Positions 1-8,449 are shown, counted from the stretch's first letter. The stretch is DNA of 64,000 bases from Pseudomonas helleri (GCF_001043025.1 NZ_JYLD01000006.1:124001-188000); one strand, 5' to 3'. Notes: generated by a model not told the origin, from the sequence alone. Numbers and translations: made by a program.

Positions 1-181
1 CGGCGCGAGCCTGGAGGTCATGGAAAGCGACACCCAAGTGGTGCGCAGTGGCCGCCCTTACATCCTCACCAACTGCAAAACCGGGCATGGCATCGAAGCG
101 CTGGTGGACATGATCGAACACATGTTCCTGTTCGCCCACAAACCCTCTTCCCCGGCGACCCAGGCTGAGGTTACGGCATGA
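1..181 (+). CDS. ureG: Urease accessory GTPase UreG, C-terminal part
   Basis: Only the last 59 codons are in the window (frame from base 2, stop TGA 179-181). The fragment contains LEVMESDTQ followed by a TNCKTGHG stretch, which matches the C-terminal region of UreG, where a TN-K-x-G motif ends the G domain. UreG is the GTPase that delivers nickel to apo-urease together with UreD, UreF and UreE. The stop overlaps the start of ureD (ATGA), so the two are translationally coupled. The rest of the urease operon should lie upstream of base 1. The assignment rests on the tail plus the neighbouring ureD. Confidence 0.85.
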   Translation, partial: GASLEVMESDTQVVRSGRPYILTNCKTGHGIEALVDMIEHMFLFAHKPSSPATQAEVTA

Positions 182-1140
182 CCGCGCAGAGCCAGATCGT
201 GAACAACCCTTCACGGCTTCGTGCTCATTCACTCGGCAACGACGCCCCGGAACTCGCGCAGTACCAGGACGAACCCGCGCAGATGCACAGCGGCGCCGTC
301 GGCAAAAGCGGCTACCTGCGCCTGGGTTTTGAACAACGCGGCAAGCGCAGCGTACTGGCAGACATGGAGCGGCGCGTGCCGTCATTGGTGCAACGGGCCT
401 TGTACTGGGACGAAGCACTGCCGCAACTGCCCTGTGTGACCATGATCTCGACCTCGGGTTGCGTGCTCCAGGGCGACCGTCTGGCCACGGATGTGAACGT
501 GGGCGTGGGCGCCTGCGGGCATGTCACCACCCAGTCGGCGACCAAAGTGCACTCCATGAACGCCAACTACGCCACGCAGGTTCAGCACCTGCGAATCGAA
601 GAAAACGGCTACCTGGAGTTTATGCCCGACCCGCTGATCCCTCATCGCGATGCGCGGTTTATCACTGACACGCGCATCAGTATCCACCCGACGGCAACGG
701 CCCTTTACTGCGAGACCCTGATGTCGGGGCGCAAGTATCACCATGTCGATGAGCGTTTCGGCTTTGATGTGTATTCCTCCCGGGTGTCCGCCGAAACCCT
801 CGAGGGCAAGGAGCTGTTTGTCGAGAAATACGTGCTGGAGCCGAAAAAGCAAAGCCTGGACGCCGTCGGCGTCATGCAAACCTTTGACGTGTTCGCCAAC
901 GTGGTGTTGCTCACGCCCCAGGAACATCACGACCGCATTGTCGAGCGCATCCCGGCCGTATTTGACAGGCAGGCGGGACTGGCCAGCGGTGTCACACGTT
1001 TGCCCAATCAGTGCGGCTTAATCTTCAAAGTACTGGGCAATGACAGCGGCACCGTGAAAGCGCAAATCCGCGCGTTCTGGGCCGTCGCCCGTGAAGAGAT
1101 CTTGGGCGTGACCTTGCCACCGCCCTTTTTGTGGAAATAA
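178..1140 (+). CDS. ureD: Urease accessory protein UreD (UreH)
   Basis: 320 residues, the normal size for UreD, the scaffold that binds apo-urease and recruits UreF and UreG for nickel insertion. The family pattern is visible: YLRLGFEQRG near residue 46, a central STSGCVLQGDRL stretch (about 90-102), a TTQSATKVH motif (about 117-125) and PDPLIPHRDARF (about 150-161). The start ATG at 178 overlaps the ureG stop. The order ureG-ureD, with ureD last, is the Yersinia/Brucella-2 arrangement and not the ureD-first order usual in Pseudomonas. It is followed by urea and nickel transporters, so the block looks like a complete nickel-urease unit. Confidence 0.93.
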   Translation: MTAQSQIVNNPSRLRAHSLGNDAPELAQYQDEPAQMHSGAVGKSGYLRLGFEQRGKRSVLADMERRVPSLVQRALYWDEALPQLPCVTMISTSGCVLQGDRLATDVNVGVGACGHVTTQSATKVHSMNANYATQVQHLRIEENGYLEFMPDPLIPHRDARFITDTRISIHPTATALYCETLMSGRKYHHVDERFGFDVYSSRVSAETLEGKELFVEKYVLEPKKQSLDAVGVMQTFDVFANVVLLTPQEHHDRIVERIPAVFDRQAGLASGVTRLPNQCGLIFKVLGNDSGTVKAQIRAFWAVAREEILGVTLPPPFLWK

Positions 1141-1200
1141 ACGCCGCTGACGGGAGCAGGTGAACACGGCTCCCAGCGGGGTTCGATGGAGACAGTCACT

Positions 1201-2184
1201 ATGCACGCGGCGTTATCCAAGTGGTCGCAACTGGCAAACAGCAACGCACTGCTGGGGTTTATTGACGTCACCCTGCGCGGCTGCGCGCAGGTGATGTTCC
1301 AGAACAACCCGCTGACCGGCTTGCTGTTTTTTGCCGCGATATTTGTCGGAGCCTTTGCCGAAGGCAATCCGGCGGTCGCATTTGGCAGCGTGCTGGGCAC
1401 CGTCGCAGCCACGTTTACCGGCATGCACCTCAAGGACCAGACGTCATGGAAAGCCGGTCTGTTCGGCTACAACGGCTGCCTGGTGGGTGTTGGCTTGCCG
1501 ACGTTTCTGGAGGTCACGCCCATCGTCTGGCTGTGCATCATCCTCGGCGGCGTGGTCTCGGTGATCGTCACCATCTGCATTGCCGACATTCTGAAAACCT
1601 GGAAAGTCGCGGCCCTGACGGCGCCCTTCGTTCTGGTGACCTGGACCATGCTGTTGGCCAGCTATGCCTTTGGCGGCCTGAACAGCCACGCACTGCCCCT
1701 GCCCAACCTGCCCCACGATCTGGTCGCGCATACACCAGACCTGCTCGACGGCATCGACGTGTTCCATGCCACGTTCTACGGCATCTCCGAAGTGTTTTTG
1801 ATGAGCACCGTGGTCGGCAGTTTATTATTTTTGGCCGGTCTGGCAGTGTCTTCGTTGTGGGCAGCGCTGTTTGGGCTGGTGGGTTCATTACTGGCGGTGC
1901 TGGTGGCAAGCCTGTTGCAGGGCGAGCAGTCGGCCATCAACAACGGCTTGTATGCGTTCAGTGCCGTACTGACCGCCATCGCGCTGGGCTCAACCTTCAA
2001 CAAGCCGCGCTTGCGGGTACTGATCTACACGCTGATCGGTGTAATTTTCACTGTATTTGTGCAGGGTGCTTTGAATACTGTGTTGGCCCCTGTGGGCATC
2101 CCGACCCTGACCATGCCTTTTGTGCTCGCGTCGTGGTTATTTCTGGTGCCGAACAAGGACGTTATGCCCTCTCATCGTCAATAA
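1201..2184 (+). CDS. Urea transporter (UT family channel)
   Basis: 327 residues, almost entirely hydrophobic, with the internal two-fold repeat of the UT family. A T-x-PF signature occurs in each half (TAPFVLVTW near residue 137 and TMPFVLASW near residue 305), and an AEGNPAVAFGS-type loop follows an early helix. The family forms passive urea channels in the inner membrane that feed cytoplasmic urease. I chose ATG 1201 because GGAGA at 1188-1192 sits 8 bases upstream; an in-frame ATG at 1186 would add five residues but has no good ribosome site. It lies 60 bp after ureD, probably in the same operon. Confidence 0.9.
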   Translation: MHAALSKWSQLANSNALLGFIDVTLRGCAQVMFQNNPLTGLLFFAAIFVGAFAEGNPAVAFGSVLGTVAATFTGMHLKDQTSWKAGLFGYNGCLVGVGLPTFLEVTPIVWLCIILGGVVSVIVTICIADILKTWKVAALTAPFVLVTWTMLLASYAFGGLNSHALPLPNLPHDLVAHTPDLLDGIDVFHATFYGISEVFLMSTVVGSLLFLAGLAVSSLWAALFGLVGSLLAVLVASLLQGEQSAINNGLYAFSAVLTAIALGSTFNKPRLRVLIYTLIGVIFTVFVQGALNTVLAPVGIPTLTMPFVLASWLFLVPNKDVMPSHRQ

Positions 2185-2207
2185 GTGCAGTGTTTTGAGG
2201 AACAACA

Positions 2208-3266
2208 ATGACCCCTGTCGCTCACCCTTCCAGCCTTTCTGACACCAGCGCTACCACTAGGCGGGCCATTTATTTACTGGTAGGCCTGGTGGTCGCCAAC
2301 CTGCTCGCGTGGGCCTGGGCGTTTATCGAGTTCGGCAGCAACCCGGTACTGATGGGCACCGCGTTGCTGGCCTACGGCTTCGGGTTGCGCCATGCGGTGG
2401 ATGCTGACCACATCGCGGCCATTGATAACGTCACGCGCAAATTGATGCAGCAAGGCAAGCGACCGATTGCCGTCGGTACGTGGTTCTCCCTCGGACACTC
2501 AACCATTGTGGTCCTCGCCTCTTTTGCCATCGCCGCCACCGCCATGGCCTTCAAGGACGACATGGAGTGGTTCCATGAAACCGGCGGTTTGATCGGCACC
2601 CTGGTGTCCTCGGTGTTCCTGCTGCTGTTCGGCGTGCTTAACCTGGTGATCCTGCTGTCGGTGTACAAAAAGTTCAAACAGGTCAAGGCGGGCCACACCT
2701 TGCCCGCCGAAGAACTGGACCTATTGGTGGCCAACAAGGGCGGGCTGATGGCGCGCATCTTTGGCCGCCTGTTTAACCTGGTCAATAAAAGCTGGCACAT
2801 GTACCCGGTGGGGTTTCTGTTCGGCCTTGGCTTTGACACCGCCACCGAAGTCGGGCTGCTGGGTATCAGCGCCACCAGCGCCTCACAAGGCATCAACCTG
2901 TGGTCAATCATGGTGTTCCCGGTGCTGTTTGCCGCCGGTATGGCGCTGATCGACTCGCTCGATAACTTCGTGATGATCGGCGCCTATGGCTGGGCCTTCT
3001 CCAAGCCCGTGCGCAAGCTCTACTACAACATCACCATCACCGCCGCGTCGGTGTTTGTCGCGTTGTTTATCGGCGGCGTCGAAGCGCTGGGCCTGATCGC
3101 TGACAAGCTGGACCTGAGCGGCGGAATATGGGCGCCGATTGCGGCGCTTAACGACAACTTTGGAGAAATTGGCTACTGGATCATCGCCCTGTTCGTGCTC
3201 TGCTGGCTGATCTCGGGGCTCAACTACTACTTGCGAGGCTATGACCGACTGGGTGCCAGCGTCTAA
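2208..3266 (+). CDS. Nickel/cobalt permease, NiCoT (NixA/HoxN) family
   Basis: 352 residues with about eight membrane helices. The diagnostic NiCoT helix II motif HAVDADHIAAIDN lies near residue 62. The other family signatures follow in order: LGHSTIVV (about 98), LGFDTATEVGLLG (about 207) and the late helix motif with LIDSLDNF (about 246). These histidine and aspartate residues bind Ni2+ or Co2+ during import. Its place directly after the urease genes and the urea channel argues for nickel supply to urease. AGGAA at 2198-2202 precedes the ATG. The specificity for Ni over Co is inferred from context. Confidence 0.93.
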   Translation: MTPVAHPSSLSDTSATTRRAIYLLVGLVVANLLAWAWAFIEFGSNPVLMGTALLAYGFGLRHAVDADHIAAIDNVTRKLMQQGKRPIAVGTWFSLGHSTIVVLASFAIAATAMAFKDDMEWFHETGGLIGTLVSSVFLLLFGVLNLVILLSVYKKFKQVKAGHTLPAEELDLLVANKGGLMARIFGRLFNLVNKSWHMYPVGFLFGLGFDTATEVGLLGISATSASQGINLWSIMVFPVLFAAGMALIDSLDNFVMIGAYGWAFSKPVRKLYYNITITAASVFVALFIGGVEALGLIADKLDLSGGIWAPIAALNDNFGEIGYWIIALFVLCWLISGLNYYLRGYDRLGASV

Positions 3267-3297
3267 GGGCACTTGTTAAACTGCGCGAAGCCAGAAA

Positions 3298-3319
3298 GGT
3301 CAGGTGTATTAACCTGACC
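3298..3319. promoter_or_regulatory. Perfect inverted repeat before the first K+ channel gene
   Basis: GGTCAGGT, a 6-base spacer, then ACCTGACC: 8-bp perfect arms. It lies 32 bp after the nickel permease stop and directly before a TACACT hexamer at 3320-3325. It has no T-tract, so an operator is as likely as a terminator of the urease operon. Confidence 0.45.
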
Positions 3320-3359
3320 TACACTCTTGAAACCGCTAAATAGACACGTCGTAGGAATT

Positions 3360-4532
3360 ATGACTTTATTACAGGAAGTTAAATCGCGACTCTCGTTTGC
3401 GTATGGGGTAGCCCTGGTGGCTGCCATCAATGGGATGGCCCTGATTCTGCCGGTGCTGCAACGCGGCATCGCCCACTCCGATGCGGCGGGCGGTGTCTTT
3501 AACTCGTGGAAGGACGCCTTAAGCTTTTTAGCCTTGCTGGAAATCCCCGGATTTGTCGTCGGGTTTTTGCTGGTGCTGATGTCGATCGGTCTGTTGCTCA
3601 AGTCACGCATCAGTTGGTTTTTTTCGCTGCTGTTATTGATCGCCACGGTCTGCGTCGATTTTTTCATCGTGAAAAATCCCAACGGCGTGGCCTACTACTC
3701 GTTGTTCACCATCGCCCTGCTGATTTTTTACTGGCGCCGCTTTGATCACCACAGCCTGGCCACCGGCAGCTTCTTTGCGATCGTCAGTATCGCCTCGCTG
3801 ATTGTCTACAGCACACTGGGCACGCTGTACCTGGGCGATCAGTTCACCCCCGAGGTCAACGACCTGCCTTCGGCGTTCTATTTCTCCATTGTGGTGATGT
3901 CGACCGTCGGCTTTGGCGACATCGTGCCGCACAGCACCGATGCCCGGCTCTTCACCGTCACGGTGATTATTCTGGGGATCACCATCTTCGCGGTGTCGGT
4001 GGCGTCGATTGCCGGACCTCTGATCAGCAACAACATTCAACGCATTGTCAAAGGCAGGATTACCCACATGGCCCGTAAAAATCATTACATCCTGGTCGGC
4101 ACTGGCTCACTGGCGCAAAACGTCTATACCGGCCTGATTGATCGTGGCGAGCACGTCACCGTCATCAATGTTCCTGGCACCCAGCACGAACTGCCGGAAA
4201 CCGCCGACATTATCGAGGGTGATCCGTCTTCAACCGCGACCCTCAAACTGGCCGGTGCCGACGAGGCCAAATACATCGTCACCTTGCGTGAAAACGATGC
4301 AGAGAATGTGTTCACCATTCTCGCTGCCAAGGAAGTGGCCGGCGACACCACCAAAATCATCGCGCTGGTCAACGAAACCGACAACATCCCCAAGGTCAAA
4401 CGCGTGGCTCCGAACATGGTGTTGTCCCTGCCGTTGCTGGGCAGTGAACTGCTGGTGCGCACCCTGCAGGGCGACCAGATCGATAACAACCTGATCACCG
4501 AAATCTTCTTCGGCAAGCGCACGTCGCTGTAA
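3360..4532 (+). CDS. Voltage-gated-type K+ channel with RCK domain (Kch-like), copy 1
   Basis: 390 residues. The N-terminal membrane part (about 1-235) ends in a pore loop with an intact K+ selectivity filter TVGFGD at residues 182-187, followed by the inner helix. The C-terminal part, from about residue 242, is a TrkA-N/RCK Rossmann domain starting HYILVGTGSLA. This is the layout of E. coli Kch. I take ATG 3360, preceded by AGGAA, because copy 2 starts at the same residue (M-x-LLQEVKSR); a TTG 33 bp upstream is less likely. Copy 2 follows 136 bp downstream on the same strand and is collinear with it. Role: inner-membrane K+ conductance; the ligand of the RCK domain is unknown. Confidence 0.9.
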   Translation: MTLLQEVKSRLSFAYGVALVAAINGMALILPVLQRGIAHSDAAGGVFNSWKDALSFLALLEIPGFVVGFLLVLMSIGLLLKSRISWFFSLLLLIATVCVDFFIVKNPNGVAYYSLFTIALLIFYWRRFDHHSLATGSFFAIVSIASLIVYSTLGTLYLGDQFTPEVNDLPSAFYFSIVVMSTVGFGDIVPHSTDARLFTVTVIILGITIFAVSVASIAGPLISNNIQRIVKGRITHMARKNHYILVGTGSLAQNVYTGLIDRGEHVTVINVPGTQHELPETADIIEGDPSSTATLKLAGADEAKYIVTLRENDAENVFTILAAKEVAGDTTKIIALVNETDNIPKVKRVAPNMVLSLPLLGSELLVRTLQGDQIDNNLITEIFFGKRTSL

Positions 4533-4554
4533 CCAAACGCCCTTTCGTTTTGCC

Positions 4555-4584
4555 CCGCAATGGTCTGGAACAAGGCCATTGCGG
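4555..4584. terminator. Hairpin between the two K+ channel genes
   Basis: CCGCAATGG at 4555-4563 pairs with CCATTGCGG at 4576-4584, a perfect 9-bp stem just after the first channel gene. No long T-run follows, so termination may be partial or Rho-assisted. Confidence 0.5.
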
Positions 4585-4614
4585 AGCCCCTCGCCCTGCC
4601 AGCGTAAAACATAA

Positions 4615-4630
4615 AACCTGTCCTACACTC
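4615..4630 (+). promoter_or_regulatory. Promoter-like motif shared by both K+ channel genes
   Basis: AACCTGTCCTACACTC here matches AACCTGACCTACACTC at 3311-3326 with one mismatch. Both lie 34-39 bp before the respective ATG. TACACT could be the -10 hexamer. The match suggests that the promoter was duplicated along with the gene, so each copy can be expressed on its own. Confidence 0.45.
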
Positions 4631-4668
4631 CCCCGAACCTCATAACGGACATGTGGTAGGTGGGAACC

Positions 4669-5844
4669 ATGGCTTTATTACAGGAAGTTAAATCGCGACT
4701 CAGTTTTGCCTATGGCGTCGCGCTGCTGGTGGCAATCAATGGCTGTGCAATGGTCCTGCCCGTGTGGCTACGCTGGCTCGCGCAGGCCGAAGCTGCGGGC
4801 AACTCGTTTCACTCATGGAAAGAAGCCCTGGGCTTTTTCGCCTTGCTGGAAATCCCCGTGGTCATCACAGGCTTTGTGCTTGTACTGATGTCATTCGGGC
4901 TGCTGATCAAGTCACGGATCAGTTGGTTCTTTGCTCTGCTGTTACTGCTGGCGGCGGTCTGCATCGACTTTTTCATCGAGAAAAAGCCCAGCTACGTCAC
5001 TTACCTTTCGTTAGTCAGCATCGCCGTGCTTTTTTATGACTGGCGACGTTTTGACCACTACAGCCTGGCCACCGGCAGCTTTTTTGCAATCGTCAGCCTG
5101 GCCTCGCTGACCGTCTACAGCACGCTGGGCACGTTGTACCTGGGGGAGCAGTTCGCACCGCCGGTCACCGACCTGACCACGGCGTTCTATTTCGCGCTCG
5201 AGGTCATGACCACCGTTGCCTTTGGCGACATCCTCCCGCACTCCACCGTGTCCCGGTATTTTTGCCTGACGGTGATTGTGCTGGGCATCACTCTGTTTGC
5301 CATTTCCCTGGCGTCCATTGTCGGGCCGCTGATCAGCAACAATATCCAGCGCATCATTAAAGGCCGGATGACCCACATGGCGCGCAAAAAACACTACATC
5401 CTGGTGGGCGCCAGTTCATTGGCCCACAACGTCTACAAAGGCCTGACAGCACGTGGCGAGCATGTCACGGTGATCTGCGCTCCGGGCAGCCAGCACGATC
5501 TGCCAGACAAGGCCGACATCATCGAGGGGGACCCGTCGGCCACCGCGACCCTCAAATTGGCGGACGCCGGTGCAGCCAAGTACATCGTCACCCTGTCGGA
5601 CAGCGATGCACAAAACGTATTCACCATTTTGGCGGCCAAGGAAGTGGCCGGCGAAAACACCAAGATCATTGCGCTGGTCAACGACACTCAGAACATCTCC
5701 AAGGTCAAACGCGTGAACCCGACCCTGCTGTTGTCACTGCCGCTGCTGGGCAGTGAATTGCTGATACGCACCCTGCAAGGCGACACCATCAACAACGATC
5801 TGATCACTGAAATGTTTTTCGGCAAGCGCACGTCACTGGCGTAA
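4669..5844 (+). CDS. Kch-like K+ channel paralogue with altered selectivity filter, copy 2
   Basis: 391 residues, collinear with copy 1 without gaps through the pore (same motif positions). The filter reads TVAFGD at residues 182-187: the glycine that forms a backbone carbonyl site in TVGFG is replaced by alanine (GCC at 5218-5220). The RCK nucleotide-binding turn is also changed, from GTGSLA in copy 1 to GASSLA. The rest of the protein stays strongly conserved, and the frame is open to the last residues, which nearly match copy 1 (FFGKRTSL). The start at ATG 4669 has AGGTGGGA upstream; an in-frame GTG at 4660 is an alternative. It may be a non-selective, poorly conducting or regulatory subunit of a hetero-oligomer; that is inference. 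Confidence 0.87.
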   Translation: MALLQEVKSRLSFAYGVALLVAINGCAMVLPVWLRWLAQAEAAGNSFHSWKEALGFFALLEIPVVITGFVLVLMSFGLLIKSRISWFFALLLLLAAVCIDFFIEKKPSYVTYLSLVSIAVLFYDWRRFDHYSLATGSFFAIVSLASLTVYSTLGTLYLGEQFAPPVTDLTTAFYFALEVMTTVAFGDILPHSTVSRYFCLTVIVLGITLFAISLASIVGPLISNNIQRIIKGRMTHMARKKHYILVGASSLAHNVYKGLTARGEHVTVICAPGSQHDLPDKADIIEGDPSATATLKLADAGAAKYIVTLSDSDAQNVFTILAAKEVAGENTKIIALVNDTQNISKVKRVNPTLLLSLPLLGSELLIRTLQGDTINNDLITEMFFGKRTSLA

Positions 5845-5868
5845 AACGTGTGTTCGCTGAAGAGTAAA

Positions 5869-5898
5869 GCGAGGCTATGACACCCGTCACAGCCTCGC
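5869..5898. terminator. Bidirectional hairpin between convergent genes
   Basis: GCGAGGCT at 5869-5876 pairs with AGCCTCGC at 5891-5898; the inner TGAC/GTCA bases extend the stem after one mismatch. It lies between the channel gene and the convergent lipoprotein gene. Confidence 0.7.
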
Positions 5899-5910
5899 CC
5901 TGCAAGCGGA

Positions 5911-6546
5911 TTAAAGCTTCTTCAGGGTTTCCTGAGTAATGGCCTCAAGACCCTCTTCGGTGATGTTCTTCCAGACCGAGTCGGTCACCACCTTAGCGTT
6001 TTCGGTGACCAGGGTTTTCACGCTGTACTCAGGCGCGCCTGCGGGTTTGATCTGCAACAGCGACTGATTGCGTACGCCCTTGTCCAGCACCCCGTCGACA
6101 CCTGACCATGACCAGAACTCAATAATGCGCACCTGCACCTTGTGCACATTACTGCCCGTTGGCGTGCTCACGACCTCATAACCGGCCTGACGGTAAGCAC
6201 TGGCCACCGCATCACTCACCAACCCGGCCACCGTGCGGCCTTTGGGCAGCAGCACATCGCCAATGGCCCAATTGAAGTTGTTGCGTTTGCGCGCAATCGC
6301 CCGTTCGGTAATCGACTTGTCGTCAATATCGTCGTACTTCAGGGAAGGGATATCGAAACTGTCTGGTTTGATCTGAAAAACTCGCTCATCAACGGCACTG
6401 ACAAACACCTTCTTGCCATTGCTCGGGGCAGACGTTTGCGTATTGCCCGGCGGCAAGACATCCACATCCACTTCTGCCCGATTAGTGGCGCAACCGGCCA
6501 GCAATACCAACGCTACAACGCCCAAAAATCTGCGAACCATCTTCAT
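5911..6546 (-). CDS. Outer-membrane-type lipoprotein, unknown role
   Basis: 211 residues. It starts with a lipoprotein signal (positive MKMVRR, hydrophobic stretch, lipobox LLAGC at about 15-19), so it should be lipidated at Cys19. The residue after the Cys is Ala, which does not signal inner-membrane retention and favours the outer membrane. The mature part contains a GRTVAGLVSDAVASAYRQAGYEV stretch and resembles YajG-type lipoproteins in layout, but I do not recognise the family with certainty. A GGGAGC ribosome site precedes the ATG. It is convergent with the K+ channel gene and appears to be a single-gene unit. Confidence 0.75.
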   Translation of the reverse strand: MKMVRRFLGVVALVLLAGCATNRAEVDVDVLPPGNTQTSAPSNGKKVFVSAVDERVFQIKPDSFDIPSLKYDDIDDKSITERAIARKRNNFNWAIGDVLLPKGRTVAGLVSDAVASAYRQAGYEVVSTPTGSNVHKVQVRIIEFWSWSGVDGVLDKGVRNQSLLQIKPAGAPEYSVKTLVTENAKVVTDSVWKNITEEGLEAITQETLKKL

Positions 6547-6636
6547 TGCTCCCTTTCTTAGTGTGCCTTCATTGGCACGGCCAAAAACTGGCCAAAAGGG
6601 AGTGTAGAAGACCGATCGCAGTTGGGCGTTATTGAC

Positions 6637-7017
6637 TCAGGCCTTGGCCGCCATGGCGGTCACTTCTACACGCATGCCTTCAACCGCCAGAGCCGCTACG
6701 CCAACAGCGGCGCGCACCGGCCACGGCTTGGCGAAAAAGCGCTTGTAGACTTCGTTGAACGCCGCGCGGTCGGCCATGTCCGTCAGGTAAATCGTCAGGT
6801 GCAACACCCGGTCCATCGAACTGCCGGCCTTTTCCAGGGCAACCTTGAGTGCCTGCAACGTGCACTCGCTTTGCTCAGTGATCCCACCCAGCTCCAGACT
6901 GCCGTCAGCGCGGGTCGGGATCTGCGTGGAGACCAGAATCCCGGCAAAACCGGCAACATCCGAAGAGATGGAATCGGCGTCTGGATCAGGGGTGAAGGTA
7001 ATGTCTTGGTGGGCCAT
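6637..7017 (-). CDS. RidA family (YjgF/UK114) enamine/imine deaminase
   Basis: 126 residues, the full RidA length. The C-terminal PVRAAVGVAAL stretch keeps the conserved arginine that binds the substrate carboxylate, followed by VEVTAMA in the last strand. A central DRVLHLTIYLTDM segment fits the fold. RidA proteins hydrolyse reactive 2-iminoacids or enamines in the cytoplasm. No signal peptide is present. It lies 31 bp after the end of the Fic gene on the same strand, but a functional link is not obvious. It is one of three RidA-family proteins in this window. Confidence 0.9.
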   Translation of the reverse strand: MAHQDITFTPDPDADSISSDVAGFAGILVSTQIPTRADGSLELGGITEQSECTLQALKVALEKAGSSMDRVLHLTIYLTDMADRAAFNEVYKRFFAKPWPVRAAVGVAALAVEGMRVEVTAMAAKA

Positions 7018-7048
7018 ATGAATCTCTGGGTCAGGGTGAATAAAATCT

Positions 7049-8080
7049 TCAGGTCTTGCTCATGCCCAGGCAATTGAGGCCTTGGGCAGTCAGTCGGTAT
7101 TTCTGTACCGGGCTGCGCGGCGAAAGCGGATCCGTCATTTCAACGAGCCCGGCTGTCAACGCAGGTGACAAATAGTTACTGCGAAAGGTTGCCCGATGAG
7201 TCAGCCGCAACAGAGGCATCAGCTCAGCCGTTTTCAACCCCGTGCTGCCTTTTAATGCGTCAAGCAAGCGGATTACATGACTGCTTACTTGGTCGGTTAC
7301 TTGATCGGTTACTTGGTCGGTCTGTTCTGCATTCAACAAGGCCTGCTGCAAGGCTTGCAGCATAAACTCCACAAAGGGCGTGGCCTGCGCTTGTTGATCG
7401 GCAGCCAGTAGCGCGGCGTAATAAGCCTCTTGCTGTTCGCAAATCACGCTTTCCACCGGTAGCCAGGCCAACACCGGGCGCCATTGACTGAGGATCAGTG
7501 TTTGCCATAAACGGCCCATACGACCGTTGCCATCAGCGTACGGATGAATAAATTCAAACTCGTAATGAAAGACGCAACTGGCAATCAAGGGGTGAAGCTC
7601 CGTCACCTCAAGCCAGGCCAGCAGATCATCAATGAGTGTTGCCACCCGACTCGGCGGCGGCGCCATGTGTACCAGCTTGTCACCGCGGTAAATCCCAACG
7701 CCACCTCGACGAAATTGGCCTGCGTCGTCAATCAACCCCAGCATCAACAACCGATGAGCCGCCAGCACATCAGCACGCGATGACGGACGCCAATCAGGCA
7801 TGGCTTCATAGGCCGCAAACGCATTGCGGACCTCCTGAATTTCACGGGGCAAACCCAACACGCGTTTACCTTCCAGTACGGCCGTGACTTGCTCGACACT
7901 CAGGGTGTTGTTTTCAATCGCCAACGAAGCCTGGATGGTGCGGATCCGGTTACCCCGCCGCAGCTGCGGAGTCAGGGTCGCAGCGTGCAACGCCGACAAC
8001 CGGCCAATCTGCTCGCTGATCTCGGCCACCAGCCCGAGCATCGGGAGAGTCAGCGACAGGGGTGGCTGGTAGCGGCTCAT
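7049..8080 (-). CDS. Fic-domain AMPylator with class II inhibitory motif
   Basis: 343 residues. The Fic catalytic motif reads HPYADGNGR at residues 179-187. An N-terminal SLAIEN at 52-57 fits the (S/T)xxxE(G/N) inhibitory helix, so the enzyme is predicted to be self-inhibited (class II). Fic proteins transfer AMP, or another nucleotide part, onto target hydroxyls. The C-terminus (about 270-343) looks like a winged helix (LKTAELMPLLRLTHRATFRSNYL) and is joined by a linker with three TDQV repeats. No antitoxin gene is adjacent. It is more likely a regulatory Fic protein than a toxin. Confidence 0.9.
   Translation of the reverse strand: MSRYQPPLSLTLPMLGLVAEISEQIGRLSALHAATLTPQLRRGNRIRTIQASLAIENNTLSVEQVTAVLEGKRVLGLPREIQEVRNAFAAYEAMPDWRPSSRADVLAAHRLLMLGLIDDAGQFRRGGVGIYRGDKLVHMAPPPSRVATLIDDLLAWLEVTELHPLIASCVFHYEFEFIHPYADGNGRMGRLWQTLILSQWRPVLAWLPVESVICEQQEAYYAALLAADQQAQATPFVEFMLQALQQALLNAEQTDQVTDQVTDQVSSHVIRLLDALKGSTGLKTAELMPLLRLTHRATFRSNYLSPALTAGLVEMTDPLSPRSPVQKYRLTAQGLNCLGMSKT
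7287..7322. repeat. Three tandem 12-bp repeats inside the Fic gene
   Basis: Units ACTTGGTCGGTT, ACTTGATCGGTT and ACTTGGTCGGTC. On the minus strand they encode three copies of the tetrapeptide TDQV in the linker before the C-terminal winged helix. Twelve-base units keep the frame, so copy number can change the linker length without frameshift. Confidence 0.85.
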
Positions 8081-8449
8081 TGTTGATCCATCATGGGAGT
8101 ATTCCGGTAAGCAATACGTGGCCTCATTAAAAACTAAAAGCCCGCCTCACGTCTGGCTAACTTAACCAACCGCCGCGCTGGCTTGTTCTACGGCGGGGGC
8201 GAGTTTAACACTGGGACGCGCTGCAGGCGGCAATCGACGGGCCGGGCAGAATGCGCCCAGAGCAAGATCTGCACACGCAATAAACCGTAGGAGCGAGCTT
8301 GCCTCGCGATCTTTTGATGTTGATCGCAGCCTTCGTGCCTCGTCAGCGACTACAGTCGCTGGAGATCACAAAAGCTGAAACACCGCTGACATCTCTTTGG
8401 GCTAAGTTGGCGGGCCTCTATCTTGCTGCTCCCGGACCTGCCCTCGCCC
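8081..8449. other. Gene-free spacer with REP-like element
   Basis: 369 bp between the divergent Fic and DHH genes. A REP-like element lies at 8286-8353 (GTAGGAGCGAGCTTGCCTCG, then a part resembling ATCGCAGCCTTCGTGCCTCG). I see no convincing gene in the rest; the promoters of both flanking genes should be here. Confidence 0.6.
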
